A model generated the notes under the pieces. It had not been told where the DNA came from, did no database searches, and saw nothing but the letters and a program-made list of their open reading frames with translations. From contig JAPOSR010000002.1 in assembly GCA_026709625.1 (NCBI GenBank), forward strand, positions 1 through 64,000: DNA of 64,000 bases, written 5' to 3'. This DNA is from Chloroflexota bacterium. GTDB taxonomy: Bacteria > Chloroflexota > Anaerolineae > Aggregatilineales > Phototrophicaceae. The stretch's first letter is position 1, and each line of letters opens with the position of its first letter. The translations under genes were made by a program, and so were the position numbers. Of the stretch, positions 33,428-41,667 are shown piece after piece.

Positions 33428-34552
33428 ATGTCCATGGCACCCGTCAACATCGGCATTGTCGGCATCGGCAATATGGGGGTGGCGCATGTCCGGCATGTGC
33501 TGGATCTGCCCAATACCCGTCTTGCCGCCATCTGCGACCAGAACGCGCAACGCCTGGAAAATTGCGCAGCGCCCGCCGATGTCGCTCGTTACCGCGACTA
33601 TGCGCGCATGCTGGACGAGAGCCAGTTGGACGGCGTTATCATCGCCACGCCGCATTTTGACCACCTGCCCATGAGTCTGGCGGCTTTTCAGGGCGGCATC
33701 CATGTGCTGGTAGAAAAGCCCATCGCCGTGCATGTGCAAGCTGCCCAGCGCATGATAGACGGCTGGCGCGCAGCCAAGCGGCAGCATCCCCGATTGGTCT
33801 TCGCCGCCATGTTCATGCAGCGCACCTGGGGGTTTTGGCGCAAGATCAAAGCCATGCTCGAGGCGGGCGAGCTGGGCGCGCTCATCCGCACCAGTTGGAT
33901 CGTGACCGACTGGTTTCGCACCCAGCATTATTATGACAGCGGCGGCTGGCGAGCGACATGGCGGGGCGAAGGCGGCGGCGTGCTGATGAACCAGTGCCCG
34001 CACAACCTGGATTTATACCAATGGATGGTCGGCTTGCCAGCGCGCGTGCATGGCTTCGTCAGCTTTGGCAAGCACCACCGCATCGAAGTCGAAGATGAAG
34101 TGACCGCTTATTTTGAACACGGCAACGGCATGGTCGGGCATTTCATCACCACCACGGGCGAATCGCCAGGCAGCAACCGGCTGGAGATCGTTGGCGAAAA
34201 TGGCAAGCTGATCTATGAAAATGGCGAGCTGGCATATTTCCGCAATGCCTGGTCATCACGCAAGCAGATCGCCGAAGCGCAGGCTGGCTTCGAGCCCGTG
34301 CCCATGACGCGCGAGCTGGTCGACTTTGCGCATCATGGCACGCAGGGGCATGAATTGGTCATCAAGAACTTTGCCGACGCGATATTGCGTGGCGAGCAGC
34401 TGATTGCGCCGGCGCAGGAGGGGCTGAACTCGGTCGCGATTAACAACGCCATCATTTTGTCTGCGCACAAGGGCGCGCCGGTGGATCTGCCGCTGGATGG
34501 CGCGGAGTTTGTGGCGCTGCTGCAGCAATACATCGCCCAGCCGCCCATATAA
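33428..34552 (+). CDS. Gfo/Idh/MocA family NAD(P)-dependent oxidoreductase
   Basis: 374 residues. N-terminal Rossmann domain: NIGIVGIGNMGVAHVRHVLDL near 5-25 with GxGxxG. The catalytic EKP-like motif is HVLVEKPIAV near 93-102. The C-terminal alpha/beta domain carries DSGGWRATWRGEGGGVLMNQCPHNLDLYQWMVG near 175-207, with the conserved His of the (D/N)xxxH motif. Family members oxidise or reduce sugars and inositols; substrate not predictable. AAGGAG lies seven bases before the ATG. Confidence 0.9.
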   Translation: MSMAPVNIGIVGIGNMGVAHVRHVLDLPNTRLAAICDQNAQRLENCAAPADVARYRDYARMLDESQLDGVIIATPHFDHLPMSLAAFQGGIHVLVEKPIAVHVQAAQRMIDGWRAAKRQHPRLVFAAMFMQRTWGFWRKIKAMLEAGELGALIRTSWIVTDWFRTQHYYDSGGWRATWRGEGGGVLMNQCPHNLDLYQWMVGLPARVHGFVSFGKHHRIEVEDEVTAYFEHGNGMVGHFITTTGESPGSNRLEIVGENGKLIYENGELAYFRNAWSSRKQIAEAQAGFEPVPMTRELVDFAHHGTQGHELVIKNFADAILRGEQLIAPAQEGLNSVAINNAIILSAHKGAPVDLPLDGAEFVALLQQYIAQPPI

Positions 34553-34560
34553 AGCTGGTT

Positions 34561-34737
34561 GAGGAGTGGCTAGTTGCGTGGCTATGGCAACCAAGCCCCC
34601 CATCCCCCGGCCGCTTGCCCCCAGAACGAGGGAAGGGGAGTTTTTCCTGCGCTTCCGCAGCCTGGTAGCCCCTCCCTCATTTTGGGAGAGGGGCTTGGGG
34701 TGGGGGGCAACGCGTATCCATAAAAATCGCCACCCCC
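34561..34737 (+). mobile_element. MITE-like element, copy 6
   Basis: Begins GAGGAGTGGCTAGTTGCGTGG, contains CTATGGCAACCAAGCC, CCAGAACGAGGGAAGGGGAG, T5, CTGCGCTTCCGCAG and CTCATTTTGGGAGAGGGG, and ends CGCGTATCCATAAAAATCGC then CACCCCC. The left-end variant CTAGTTGCGTG is shared with copy 9 (44333). No direct repeat recognised at the flanks. Confidence 0.75.
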
Positions 34738-34924
34738 TTGGCGCAAGGTGTTGACGATTGCCGCATTTGTTTCTACCATTGCGAATGATGTTGGCGCTCT
34801 CGCAAGTGGCGCGTTGATACGTGATAGTATCTTGCATCATAGGCAGCCGGTTCATCGCATATCACTTGTCGCGCCACCGCTGCCAAGTATTCAAACGGCA
34901 AGCTACAAACAGGGGAGCAAGCTA

Positions 34925-34950
34925 TTGACGAAATCGCTCCTGAATATAAT
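34925..34950 (+). promoter_or_regulatory. candidate promoter of the C5-methyltransferase gene; gap 34738-34970
   Basis: A perfect TATAAT (34945-34950) lies 20 bases before the ATG at 34971; the best -35 is TTGACG (34925-34930), but the 14-base spacer is too short, so the assignment is tentative. The rest of the gap (34738-34924) is AT-richer than the flanks and holds a GATAC...GTATC inverted repeat (34816-34831) but no gene that I can recognise. Confidence 0.4.
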
Positions 34951-34970
34951 GAGCTTTGGGATATGCAAGG

Positions 34971-35957
34971 ATGACGACCGCCATAGAATTCTTTGCTGGC
35001 ATGGGGCTGATGCGGGCTGGTCTTGAACAAGCCGGCCTAGAAACAGTCTTTGCCAACGATATCGACAAGACCAAAGCAACGCTCTATGCCGACAACTGGG
35101 GCGAGAAAGAGTTGCGCGTCGGCGATATCCGCGACCTGAATGGCGCCGACATTCCTGAAGCGGATTTGGCTACCGCGTCTTTTCCATGCACCGATATGTC
35201 GCTCGCTGGCAAGTATAAGGGGCTGAAGGGCGCTCAATCTGGGCTGGTCTTGGACTTCCTGCGCATTCTTGACGAAATGGGGGAGCGAGCCCCGCGAACT
35301 TTGATGATTGAAAATGTCATGGGTTTCCTGACAGCGAATGGCGGCAAAGATTGGGAGACAGTCGTAGGCGGCATGCAAAAACTTGGCTACGCGACTGAAC
35401 ATATCGTTGTCAATGCCAAAGCATTTGTGCCGCAGAGCCGCGCAAGGGTGTTTCTCTTTGGCAATAAAACGCCATTCTCACTACCAAAACCACCAGCGGC
35501 GCGCAGCGATGTCCGTTTGGCGGACGTCGCGGAAACGGAAGGCGACTGGTGGCCCCGCGAACGTGTTTCGGCATTTGTCGACACGCTGTCTCCCTTGCAA
35601 TTTCGCCGCGTTTCAAACTACAGAAGCCGCATGTGGCCCGCATACTTCGGCGCGTTTCGACGCACACGAGGCGGTCGAGCCGTCTGGGAAGTGCGGGCGG
35701 ATCAACTGGCGGGGGCTTTGCGCACGACGCGCGGCGGCTCGGCTAAGCAGGCGATCGTGCGAGCAGGCAGCGGAGAGCTTGCCGTTCGCTGGATGAATGT
35801 GAAGGAATATGCCCGACTGCAAGGCGCTGGTCATTTGCGCTATGATGCGGTAACGCCTTATCAGGCGATGTTCGCCTTGGGGGATGCCGTCTGTGTGCCC
35901 GTTATCGAATGGCTGGCTGTTCATTGCCTATTGCCAATGATGAATCAAAATGACTAG
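34971..35957 (+). CDS. DNA (cytosine-5-)-methyltransferase of a type II restriction-modification system
   Basis: 328 residues with the C5 motifs in order: I FFAGMGLMRAGLEQAG (7-22), IV SFPCTDMSL with catalytic Cys73, VI ENV at 114-116, VIII QSRAR at 155-159, IX VKEYARLQGAG near 285 and X GDAVCVPVIEWLA near 306. The target-recognition region between VIII and IX is about 110 residues. It protects the host from the endonuclease encoded just downstream, with which it overlaps by eight bases. ATG 34971 is preferred; TTG 34956 is possible. Flanked upstream by a MITE-like element. Confidence 0.9.
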   Translation: MTTAIEFFAGMGLMRAGLEQAGLETVFANDIDKTKATLYADNWGEKELRVGDIRDLNGADIPEADLATASFPCTDMSLAGKYKGLKGAQSGLVLDFLRILDEMGERAPRTLMIENVMGFLTANGGKDWETVVGGMQKLGYATEHIVVNAKAFVPQSRARVFLFGNKTPFSLPKPPAARSDVRLADVAETEGDWWPRERVSAFVDTLSPLQFRRVSNYRSRMWPAYFGAFRRTRGGRAVWEVRADQLAGALRTTRGGSAKQAIVRAGSGELAVRWMNVKEYARLQGAGHLRYDAVTPYQAMFALGDAVCVPVIEWLAVHCLLPMMNQND

Positions 35958-36591
35958 ACAGAAAGAGCCGCCAGAAGTTACAGCCCTGTATGAAGGCGTG
36001 ACGAATGCGCTAAACGCGGACTATGGAGATGGGCGGCGCGTCGGGGATTGCCAACACGGAGTATATCTATTTTATGATTATGATGGCGAACCCATTTATG
36101 TTGGCCAATCTCGTGAAAGTTTGCGAGGTCGTATCCGCAGGCACTTAACTAACCAGCGAACAGATGCTGTTGCGATGAGCGTACTAGACCCGTTTGAAGT
36201 TGCCGAAATTGAGATGTGGCCCTTTTGGGAAATAAGTAGGCGCGATGCGCGCGAAATATTGAATCGAGCTGAGTGCACAATCTATCAGAAGGCACTCAAG
36301 GGATCGAAGTTTTCCGTTATTTTGAACGAGAAAGAAATCAAAGCCGCAGAAGAGATTGATTTGCCAAAATCGATTCGCGTATCCGTGCTGCCCACCTCTC
36401 TGCGCAGGCAGCGCGAACACCCTGATATCCGCTTGGCGCGCCGGGCAAGGACAATCGCCAATTTGGCGCGTGTAATAAGCGAACGGAGCGTTCGCCCGGG
36501 TATTCGGCAGACGCTTTGGGCGCAGGCGCAAAGGCTGGAATACCTTGCGCGAACCAGGCTCGAAGAATTTGCGCGTGGCCACGAAGAATGA
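35950..36591 (+). CDS. GIY-YIG restriction endonuclease, Eco29kI-like
   Basis: 213 residues, close to the length I recall for R.Eco29kI. The GIY-YIG core is GVYLFY (Tyr39) ... PIYVGQS (Tyr50), then SLRGRIRRHL with Arg61 and His65 in the R-x3-H arrangement used by Eco29kI-type enzymes, and the metal-binding Glu108 in LNRAECTIYQ. Eco29kI-family enzymes pair with C5 methyltransferases and cut CCGC/GG; the same arrangement here suggests, but does not prove, that specificity. Codons are more AT-rich than in the surrounding transporter genes. Its TGA overlaps the ATG of the permease gene (36588-36591). Confidence 0.8.
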   Translation: MTRQKEPPEVTALYEGVTNALNADYGDGRRVGDCQHGVYLFYDYDGEPIYVGQSRESLRGRIRRHLTNQRTDAVAMSVLDPFEVAEIEMWPFWEISRRDAREILNRAECTIYQKALKGSKFSVILNEKEIKAAEEIDLPKSIRVSVLPTSLRRQREHPDIRLARRARTIANLARVISERSVRPGIRQTLWAQAQRLEYLARTRLEEFARGHEE

Positions 36592-37730
36592 GCCTCCGAC
36601 CCCCCGCCCTCACGCGCCTCTTCTTCTTGCTGCTGCCCATCGGCATATCGCTGGCGGTGGCGGCGGCGCTGGTCATCGCGGTCGGGCGCGACCCGCTGGA
36701 TGTTGTGGACGCGCTGTGGCAGGGCGCTTTCAAAGACAGCCGCAAGCTGGGCGGCGTCTTCAATTTCTGGATTCCACTCAGTCTGGTGAGCATTGGGCTG
36801 GTGGTCACGTTTCGCGCTGGCTTATGGAATATCGGCGTGGAGGGCCAGATGATGATGGGCGCGCTGTTTGCCAGTTGGGGCGCGCAGTATCTGTTGCTGG
36901 ATGAGCGTCTTGCGCCATTGCTGCATGTGTTGCTGCTGTGCCTGGCGGCGCTCGGCGGCATGGTTTGGGCTTGGCTGGTCGGCGCGCTGAAGATCCGCCT
37001 GGGCGTCAACGAGATCTTTGGCGGCGTCGCATTGAACGCGCTGGTCAATGTCATCTCAATTTATCTTATATCCGGTCCCTGGCAGCCGCGTATCGGTGGC
37101 TCGGCGCAGGGCACAGCGCCATTCCCCAAGCCGGCGCTGCTGCCAGAGTTCGCGCCGACTTTTCCGGTCAACATTTTTATGATCGCGCTGGTGGCGGCGG
37201 CTTTTTTCATCATCTATGTCTTGCTCAACCACACGCGCTGGGGGCTGAATCTGAAGGCGGTGGGCAAAAATATGCGCTCGGCGCAGTTGCTGGGCGTGGC
37301 GACACAGCGCACATCCATGAGCGCCTTTCTGGTTTGCGGGGCGCTGGCGGGAGTGGCGGGCAGCTATCGCGTGCTCTTTACTTTTGACAACCTGCGGCCA
37401 CTGGCTTCGGGCGGCATCGGCTTTTTGGGGCTGCTGGTGGTGCTGCTGCTGAGTATCCGCCTGCTGTGGGTGCCGCTGGTCGCCTTTGCTTTCGCCGCGA
37501 TATTGACGGGCAGCACGCGCTTGCAGATTGCGCCGTCGCTAAAGCTGGACTCGTCGCTGGCTGGGGTGATGCAGGGCATGCTCGTTTTGTTTGTGATCCT
37601 CTTTCAGGGCCTGCGGGAGACGCTCTTCCCAGTACCGAACTCCAGCCCCTCCCCGCCGAGTCAAGGAGAGGAGTCGCCGAGGCAGCCGGGCAGGCTCCCG
37701 CCGGGTGACGGTGAAGCGGAGCAAAGTTAA
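36588..37730 (+). CDS. BMP-type nucleoside/sugar ABC transporter permease (YufP-like)
   Basis: 380 residues from ATG 36588, overlapping the endonuclease stop by four bases. About nine to ten membrane helices. BPD_transp_2 family: SIGLVVTFRAGLWNIGVEGQMMMGAL near 65-90, KIRLGVNEIFGGVALNALVN near 130-150 and AVGKNMRSAQLLGV near 223-236. With the permease at 38022 it should form the channel of a YufNOPQ/NupNOPQ-type nucleoside importer; the ATPase and BMP lipoprotein are not in the window. The last ~35 residues (NSSPSPPSQGEESPRQPG...) are low-complexity and do not look like permease sequence, perhaps a read-through into inserted repeat-like DNA. Confidence 0.88.
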   Translation: MSLRPPALTRLFFLLLPIGISLAVAAALVIAVGRDPLDVVDALWQGAFKDSRKLGGVFNFWIPLSLVSIGLVVTFRAGLWNIGVEGQMMMGALFASWGAQYLLLDERLAPLLHVLLLCLAALGGMVWAWLVGALKIRLGVNEIFGGVALNALVNVISIYLISGPWQPRIGGSAQGTAPFPKPALLPEFAPTFPVNIFMIALVAAAFFIIYVLLNHTRWGLNLKAVGKNMRSAQLLGVATQRTSMSAFLVCGALAGVAGSYRVLFTFDNLRPLASGGIGFLGLLVVLLLSIRLLWVPLVAFAFAAILTGSTRLQIAPSLKLDSSLAGVMQGMLVLFVILFQGLRETLFPVPNSSPSPPSQGEESPRQPGRLPPGDGEAEQS

Positions 37731-37761
37731 TTGTGTGGATTCTAGGCACGATGCGCAGGCA

Positions 37762-37928
37762 GGGAGTGGCGATTTTGGTGGGTACGCGTTGCTTTGCCCC
37801 TCCCCCAAAAAATGAGGAAGGGGCTACCATGCTGCGGAGGCGCTGGCAAACCCCCTTCCCTCGTTCTGGGGGCAAGGGGTCGGGGGGATGGGGGGCTTGG
37901 TTGCCATATCCACGCATTCACCACTCCC
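37762..37928 (-). mobile_element. MITE-like element, copy 7 (167 bp, reverse), inside a transporter operon
   Basis: GGGAGTGGCGA (37762-37772) and TCACCACTCCC (37918-37928) are inverted ends. Internal blocks: GTACGCGTTGCTTTGCCCC, AAAATGAGGAAGGGGC, CATGCTGCGGAGGCGCTGGC and CCCTCGTTCTGGGGGC. Flanked by GCAGGCA (37755-37761) and GCAGACA (37930-37936), consistent with a target duplication. It separates the two permease genes. Confidence 0.82.
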
Positions 37929-38021
37929 CGCAGACACGATATTGGCGCGGGCTGCGCTTCTTCTTCGCTGCCTCGGGGGGCCGAGGGAGTAGGCAGGCGT
38001 CTCTGCGGTGAATAAGACAAG

Positions 38022-39044
38022 ATGAACCCCGAACTTCTCAACACGCTCGGCAGCATCGTCGGCACAGCCACGCCACTGGTCATCGCCAGCCTGGGCGAGA
38101 CGGTGACCGAGCGCGCCGGGGTGGTCAATCTGTCGCTGGATGGCAGCTTGACGCTGGCGGCGGTCTTGGGCTTTGCGGCGGCTTGGACTGCGCAAGAAGC
38201 GGGCGTGCTCGATGTGCCGGGGCAGATCGCGCTGGGCATCGCAGTGGCTATGCTGGTCGGCGCGTTGATCGCCCTTCTAATTGGCTTTTCCAGCATCAAG
38301 CTGCGGCGCGACCAGGTGGCGGTCGGCTTTGTGCTGACTCTGCTGGCGGCGGATCTGGCGCGGTTTTTGGGCGCAAACTTTACGCGCATACCCGGTCCAC
38401 AGATTACGCGCTACGCTATCCCGGTCTTGTCCGACCTGCCTGTCATCGGTCCAATCTTCTTCCGCCAGAATCTGCTGGTGTATTTCAGCTATGCGCTGAT
38501 GTTCGCGATCTGGTATTGGCTCTTTCGCACGGGCGGCGGCTTGACCCTGCGCGCTATCGGCGAACGACCCGAAGCGGCGTATGCCCGCGGCGCGCGCGTG
38601 CAGCGTCTGCGCTATTGGTATACGGCGCTGGGCGGGGCATTGGTCGGCTTGGCGGGGGCGGCGTATTCGCTGAATGTCAAGCCAGGCTGGAGCAGCCCGC
38701 CGGCTATGCAGGGCGATGGCTGGATCGCGCTGGCCATCGTGATCTTCGGCGGCTGGCATCCGTTTCGCGTTGTGCTGGGCGCGTATCTCTTCGCGGCGCT
38801 GCGGGCTGTTTCCAGCAATATCCAGACAAACGGCTTGTTTATATTCGGCCAAGAAATCAGCTTTCCTTTTGTGCTGCTGAATACATTGCCCTGGCTGCTG
38901 ATGATCGTCACGCTGCTGGTGGTGAGCAGCGGCTTGACCGAGCGCCTGCTGCAATACATGCCACGCGCAGTCCGGCGGCGGCTGCGGGCATTCCTGCGCT
39001 CCGACCCGCCCAAGGCGCTGGGCATCCGCTTTGATATAGACTGA
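38022..39044 (+). CDS. BMP-type nucleoside/sugar ABC transporter permease (YufQ-like)
   Basis: 340 residues, eight to nine helices. The N-terminus LGSIVGTATPLVIASLGETVTERAGVVNLSLDGSLTL near 7-43 is diagnostic for the second permease of BMP-type systems, as is RAIGERPEAAYARGARVQRLRY near 185-206. Forms a heterodimer with the 36588 product. A MITE-like element and ~90 further bases now lie between the two genes, which normally overlap. A Nudix gene follows nine bases after the stop region. Confidence 0.9.
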   Translation: MNPELLNTLGSIVGTATPLVIASLGETVTERAGVVNLSLDGSLTLAAVLGFAAAWTAQEAGVLDVPGQIALGIAVAMLVGALIALLIGFSSIKLRRDQVAVGFVLTLLAADLARFLGANFTRIPGPQITRYAIPVLSDLPVIGPIFFRQNLLVYFSYALMFAIWYWLFRTGGGLTLRAIGERPEAAYARGARVQRLRYWYTALGGALVGLAGAAYSLNVKPGWSSPPAMQGDGWIALAIVIFGGWHPFRVVLGAYLFAALRAVSSNIQTNGLFIFGQEISFPFVLLNTLPWLLMIVTLLVVSSGLTERLLQYMPRAVRRRLRAFLRSDPPKALGIRFDID

Positions 39045-39052
39045 AGCGACCC

Positions 39053-39514
39053 ATGGGCAAGCGATCCAAACGCAAACAGCGAATCCGCCCATTGGCGCTG
39101 GGCATCTTTCGGCGCGGCGACCGGATTCTGCTGGCGCGCGGCTATGACCGGTCCAGCGGCGAAACATTTTATCGTCCCATCGGCGGCAAGATCGAATTTG
39201 GCGAACCTGGCGGGCAAGCTGTCGCGCGGGAAGTGATGGAAGAGCTGGGCGCGGAGGTGACCAATATCGCCTATCTGGGCGCGCTGGAGAGCATCTTCGT
39301 CTATGAGGGCAGGCCCGGCCACGAAATCGTGTTGATCTTCACCGGCTGTTTGGCAGACGAGTCGCTGAACCGAGATGACGCCATTCTAATCGGCAAAGAC
39401 GGTGATGAAGCGCTCTACGAAGCCAGTTGGCAGCGCCTGGATGCCTTTCGCAGCGAAGCTTCGCCGCCGCTGTATCCAACCGGGCTGCTGCAACTGATTG
39501 ACGCCAGCGTCTAG
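39053..39514 (+). CDS. Nudix hydrolase
   Basis: 153 residues. The Nudix box GGKIEFGEPGGQAVAREVMEELG is complete at residues ~44-66 (G-x5-E-x7-REUxEExGU) and binds the divalent metal. Upstream strand IRPLALGIFRRGDRILLARG is the standard N-terminus. Hydrolyses a nucleoside diphosphate linked to another moiety; substrate unknown. Begins eight bases after the permease stop, so probably co-transcribed. Confidence 0.9.
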   Translation: MGKRSKRKQRIRPLALGIFRRGDRILLARGYDRSSGETFYRPIGGKIEFGEPGGQAVAREVMEELGAEVTNIAYLGALESIFVYEGRPGHEIVLIFTGCLADESLNRDDAILIGKDGDEALYEASWQRLDAFRSEASPPLYPTGLLQLIDASV

Positions 39515-39621
39515 CTGTCACAGGCTCTCCACGAGTCGCCGCGTGTAGACGCGCAGGGCAAGCAAGCCGCCCGTGAATCGCTGCTATACTATGCTTGCCG
39601 TCAATCAATGAGGCGAGGCAA

Positions 39622-40260
39622 ATGGACATTCATCTGCCGCTGCCGGCTGCCTTGCGACAACGGGTTCAATACGAAACGCATTTGTGGGCGCATATCGTTT
39701 CGATCATCATCAGCCCGCCGCTGGTTTGGACACTGTGGACGCTGGCGGTGACAGTGCCGCCGGCCAGCGACCGCGGCGCGGCTTTGCTCTTTGCCGGGCT
39801 CTTCGCGTTTTCGGTGTGCATCTTGCCGATGTGCTTCGTGGCTTATATGGTGCGCATTGGCAAGATCGGCGATATGCACATGCGCCAAAGCAACGAGCGG
39901 TATATTCCCTACTCCATCGCTATCGGGGCTGGCGCGCTGAATCTGCTGATTGCCCTGTATTTTGACGCCAGCCCGGTCATCGTGCTGGTGACGCTGGTCA
40001 GCATTATTGAACTGTCGATCATCTTGCTGGGGACTTTTTTCAGCCACATCAGCTTGCATGCCATGGCTCTTAGCAGCGTCGTCGCCGCCACAGCGATCGT
40101 GTATGGCGTGGGCGCGGCATTTGTCTATGTGCCGCTGCTGCTGCTGGTCATTCTGGCGCGGCTGGTGCTAAAGCGGCATACGCCAATACAGATTATGCAA
40201 GGCACGGTGATCGGTTTGCTGACCCCCCTGGCTGTAATCGCAGCTGTGGGACTGCTTTAA
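39622..40260 (+). CDS. integral membrane protein, PAP2-like topology
   Basis: 212 residues from ATG 39622 with GAGGCGAGG upstream; six membrane helices. HISLHAMALSSV and ARLVLKRHTPIQIMQGTVIG echo the PSGH and SRxxxxxHxxxD regions of phosphatidic-acid phosphatase-like proteins, but the catalytic serine/arginine set is not complete, so activity is doubtful. A TATACT box near 39582 may be its promoter. Function not assigned. Confidence 0.5.
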   Translation: MDIHLPLPAALRQRVQYETHLWAHIVSIIISPPLVWTLWTLAVTVPPASDRGAALLFAGLFAFSVCILPMCFVAYMVRIGKIGDMHMRQSNERYIPYSIAIGAGALNLLIALYFDASPVIVLVTLVSIIELSIILLGTFFSHISLHAMALSSVVAATAIVYGVGAAFVYVPLLLLVILARLVLKRHTPIQIMQGTVIGLLTPLAVIAAVGLL

Positions 40261-40269
40261 TCTGGGGGC

Positions 40270-40453
40270 GGGAGTGGTGAATGCGTGGATATGGCAACCA
40301 AGCCCCCATCCCCGGCCCCTTGCCCCCAGAACGAGGCAAAGGGAGTTTTGCCTGCGCCTCCGCAGCATGGTAGCCCTTCCCTCGTTTTTTGGAGGAGGGG
40401 TTTGGGGTGGGGGGGGGGCAAAGCAGCGCGTACCCACCAAAATCACCCCTCCC
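40270..40453 (+). mobile_element. MITE-like element, copy 8 (184 bp) with perfect 8-bp target duplication
   Basis: GGGAGTGGTGA (40270-40280) to TCACCCCTCCC (40443-40453). Internal blocks as in other copies, including CCAGAACGAGGCAAAGGGAG and CTGCGCCTCCGCAG. Immediately flanked on both sides by CTGGGGGC (40262-40269 and 40454-40461), the clearest target-site duplication in the window. Confidence 0.88.
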
Positions 40454-40465
40454 CTGGGGGCTTTG

Positions 40466-41512
40466 CTAAGGAGTCCAGACTCGGGCTGTTTTATCCCAGG
40501 ACCACGACAGGATGCGCGTTCCAGCGCTGTTCCAGGTTGCGCCGCGCACCAAGTTGTCATGTCGGAAGCGCTGCGCCTGTTCGTCCTGCCACAAATAGAC
40601 ATAAATGTGCGACCAGGACAGCACGCGGCTCTCGTCCGCGTTCCAACGCGCGCCGACCACCCAGTCTTCATGACGGAGCAGCTGCTGCCTCTGTCCCGTG
40701 TCCGCCGCCCAGATATGCACCGTATCATCGCCCGCCCAAGACATCACCCGCGACTCATCGCGCGACCAGATCGCCCGCTGGACGAAGCTGTTGTGCCGCG
40801 CGCCGCTGATGCGCCCACGCCCGACATGGACGCCATCCGACTCGTAGAGGTTGACAAGCCCGTCGCTGAACCAGGCGAGCACGCGCGTGTCATCGGCATT
40901 CCAAGCCAGCCCGCCCAGCAAGCCGCGATGGGGCGGCCGCGCCGCGGTCGCTTCGCCCGTTTGCAGATGCCAGCTGTAGACATCGCCCGCCTCTGACCAG
41001 GCGCGCGCCCGGTCTTCGCTTTCATTCCAAGCCGCGCCGCTTATCTGCGCTTCGACCGCGAAATCAGCGACCGTGCCGCCGTCCGCCAGCGAAAGGATTG
41101 CGCCCGCGCCAGTATCAGTAAAGACCAGCGCCTGCGTCCCCGCCTCGTTGCCTTCCAATGCGACCGGTTTGCCTGCCATCTGCCAGCTTTGCAGCGCCGC
41201 GCCCGTTGCCGCGTCGTTCAATCGCACCAGACCGCTTTCATCCGCCGACAAGATTGCGGAGCTGCCCAGCCAATGAGCATGCGTGAGCGGGCTTGACCCA
41301 TGCTCTATGGTCAGTTGCAGCGCGCCATCGTCCGCAGACCATATCTGCAGCAAGCCGGCTTCGCTAGCGGTGAGGATCTGGCTGTCATCGGCATTCCAGG
41401 CGGCATTGACCACGCCAGAACCGTGCATCAGCAGCAGGCCCGCCTGCTGATCTTGGGCGGTCGCGGTCGGCGCAAAGAGAGTTATCGCTAGCAAAACAAA
41501 CAAAAGGCGCAT
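40466..41512 (-). CDS. secreted WD40 repeat protein
   Basis: 348 residues with a signal peptide at 1-19 (MRLLFVLLAITLFAPTATAQ) and seven WD40-like blades, each recognisable by WN.D.S..L(S/T)WS...V..W patterns (for example AAWNADDSQILTASEAGLLQIW, ARWNADESRVLSWSHIYVYLW, ATWNSAGTRILSWSWDKTARVW). Probably an extracellular beta-propeller binding scaffold. AAAAAAGGA precedes the ATG. Convergent with the membrane protein gene across a MITE-like element. Confidence 0.85.
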   Translation of the reverse strand: MRLLFVLLAITLFAPTATAQDQQAGLLLMHGSGVVNAAWNADDSQILTASEAGLLQIWSADDGALQLTIEHGSSPLTHAHWLGSSAILSADESGLVRLNDAATGAALQSWQMAGKPVALEGNEAGTQALVFTDTGAGAILSLADGGTVADFAVEAQISGAAWNESEDRARAWSEAGDVYSWHLQTGEATAARPPHRGLLGGLAWNADDTRVLAWFSDGLVNLYESDGVHVGRGRISGARHNSFVQRAIWSRDESRVMSWAGDDTVHIWAADTGQRQQLLRHEDWVVGARWNADESRVLSWSHIYVYLWQDEQAQRFRHDNLVRGATWNSAGTRILSWSWDKTARVWTP

Positions 41513-41667
41513 GGGTATCGAGTCCTTTTTTCTACGGTCGCCGCCAGCTTAGCACAAAATGCTTACAAACAGATGACAGGGCTGCCCCATTGCCACGGAC
41601 ACTTGCGAGGCAGGCTGGGCGCGGGTAAGCTCCACCCGATGCCCAAATAGGAAAGATAGACGCGCAA

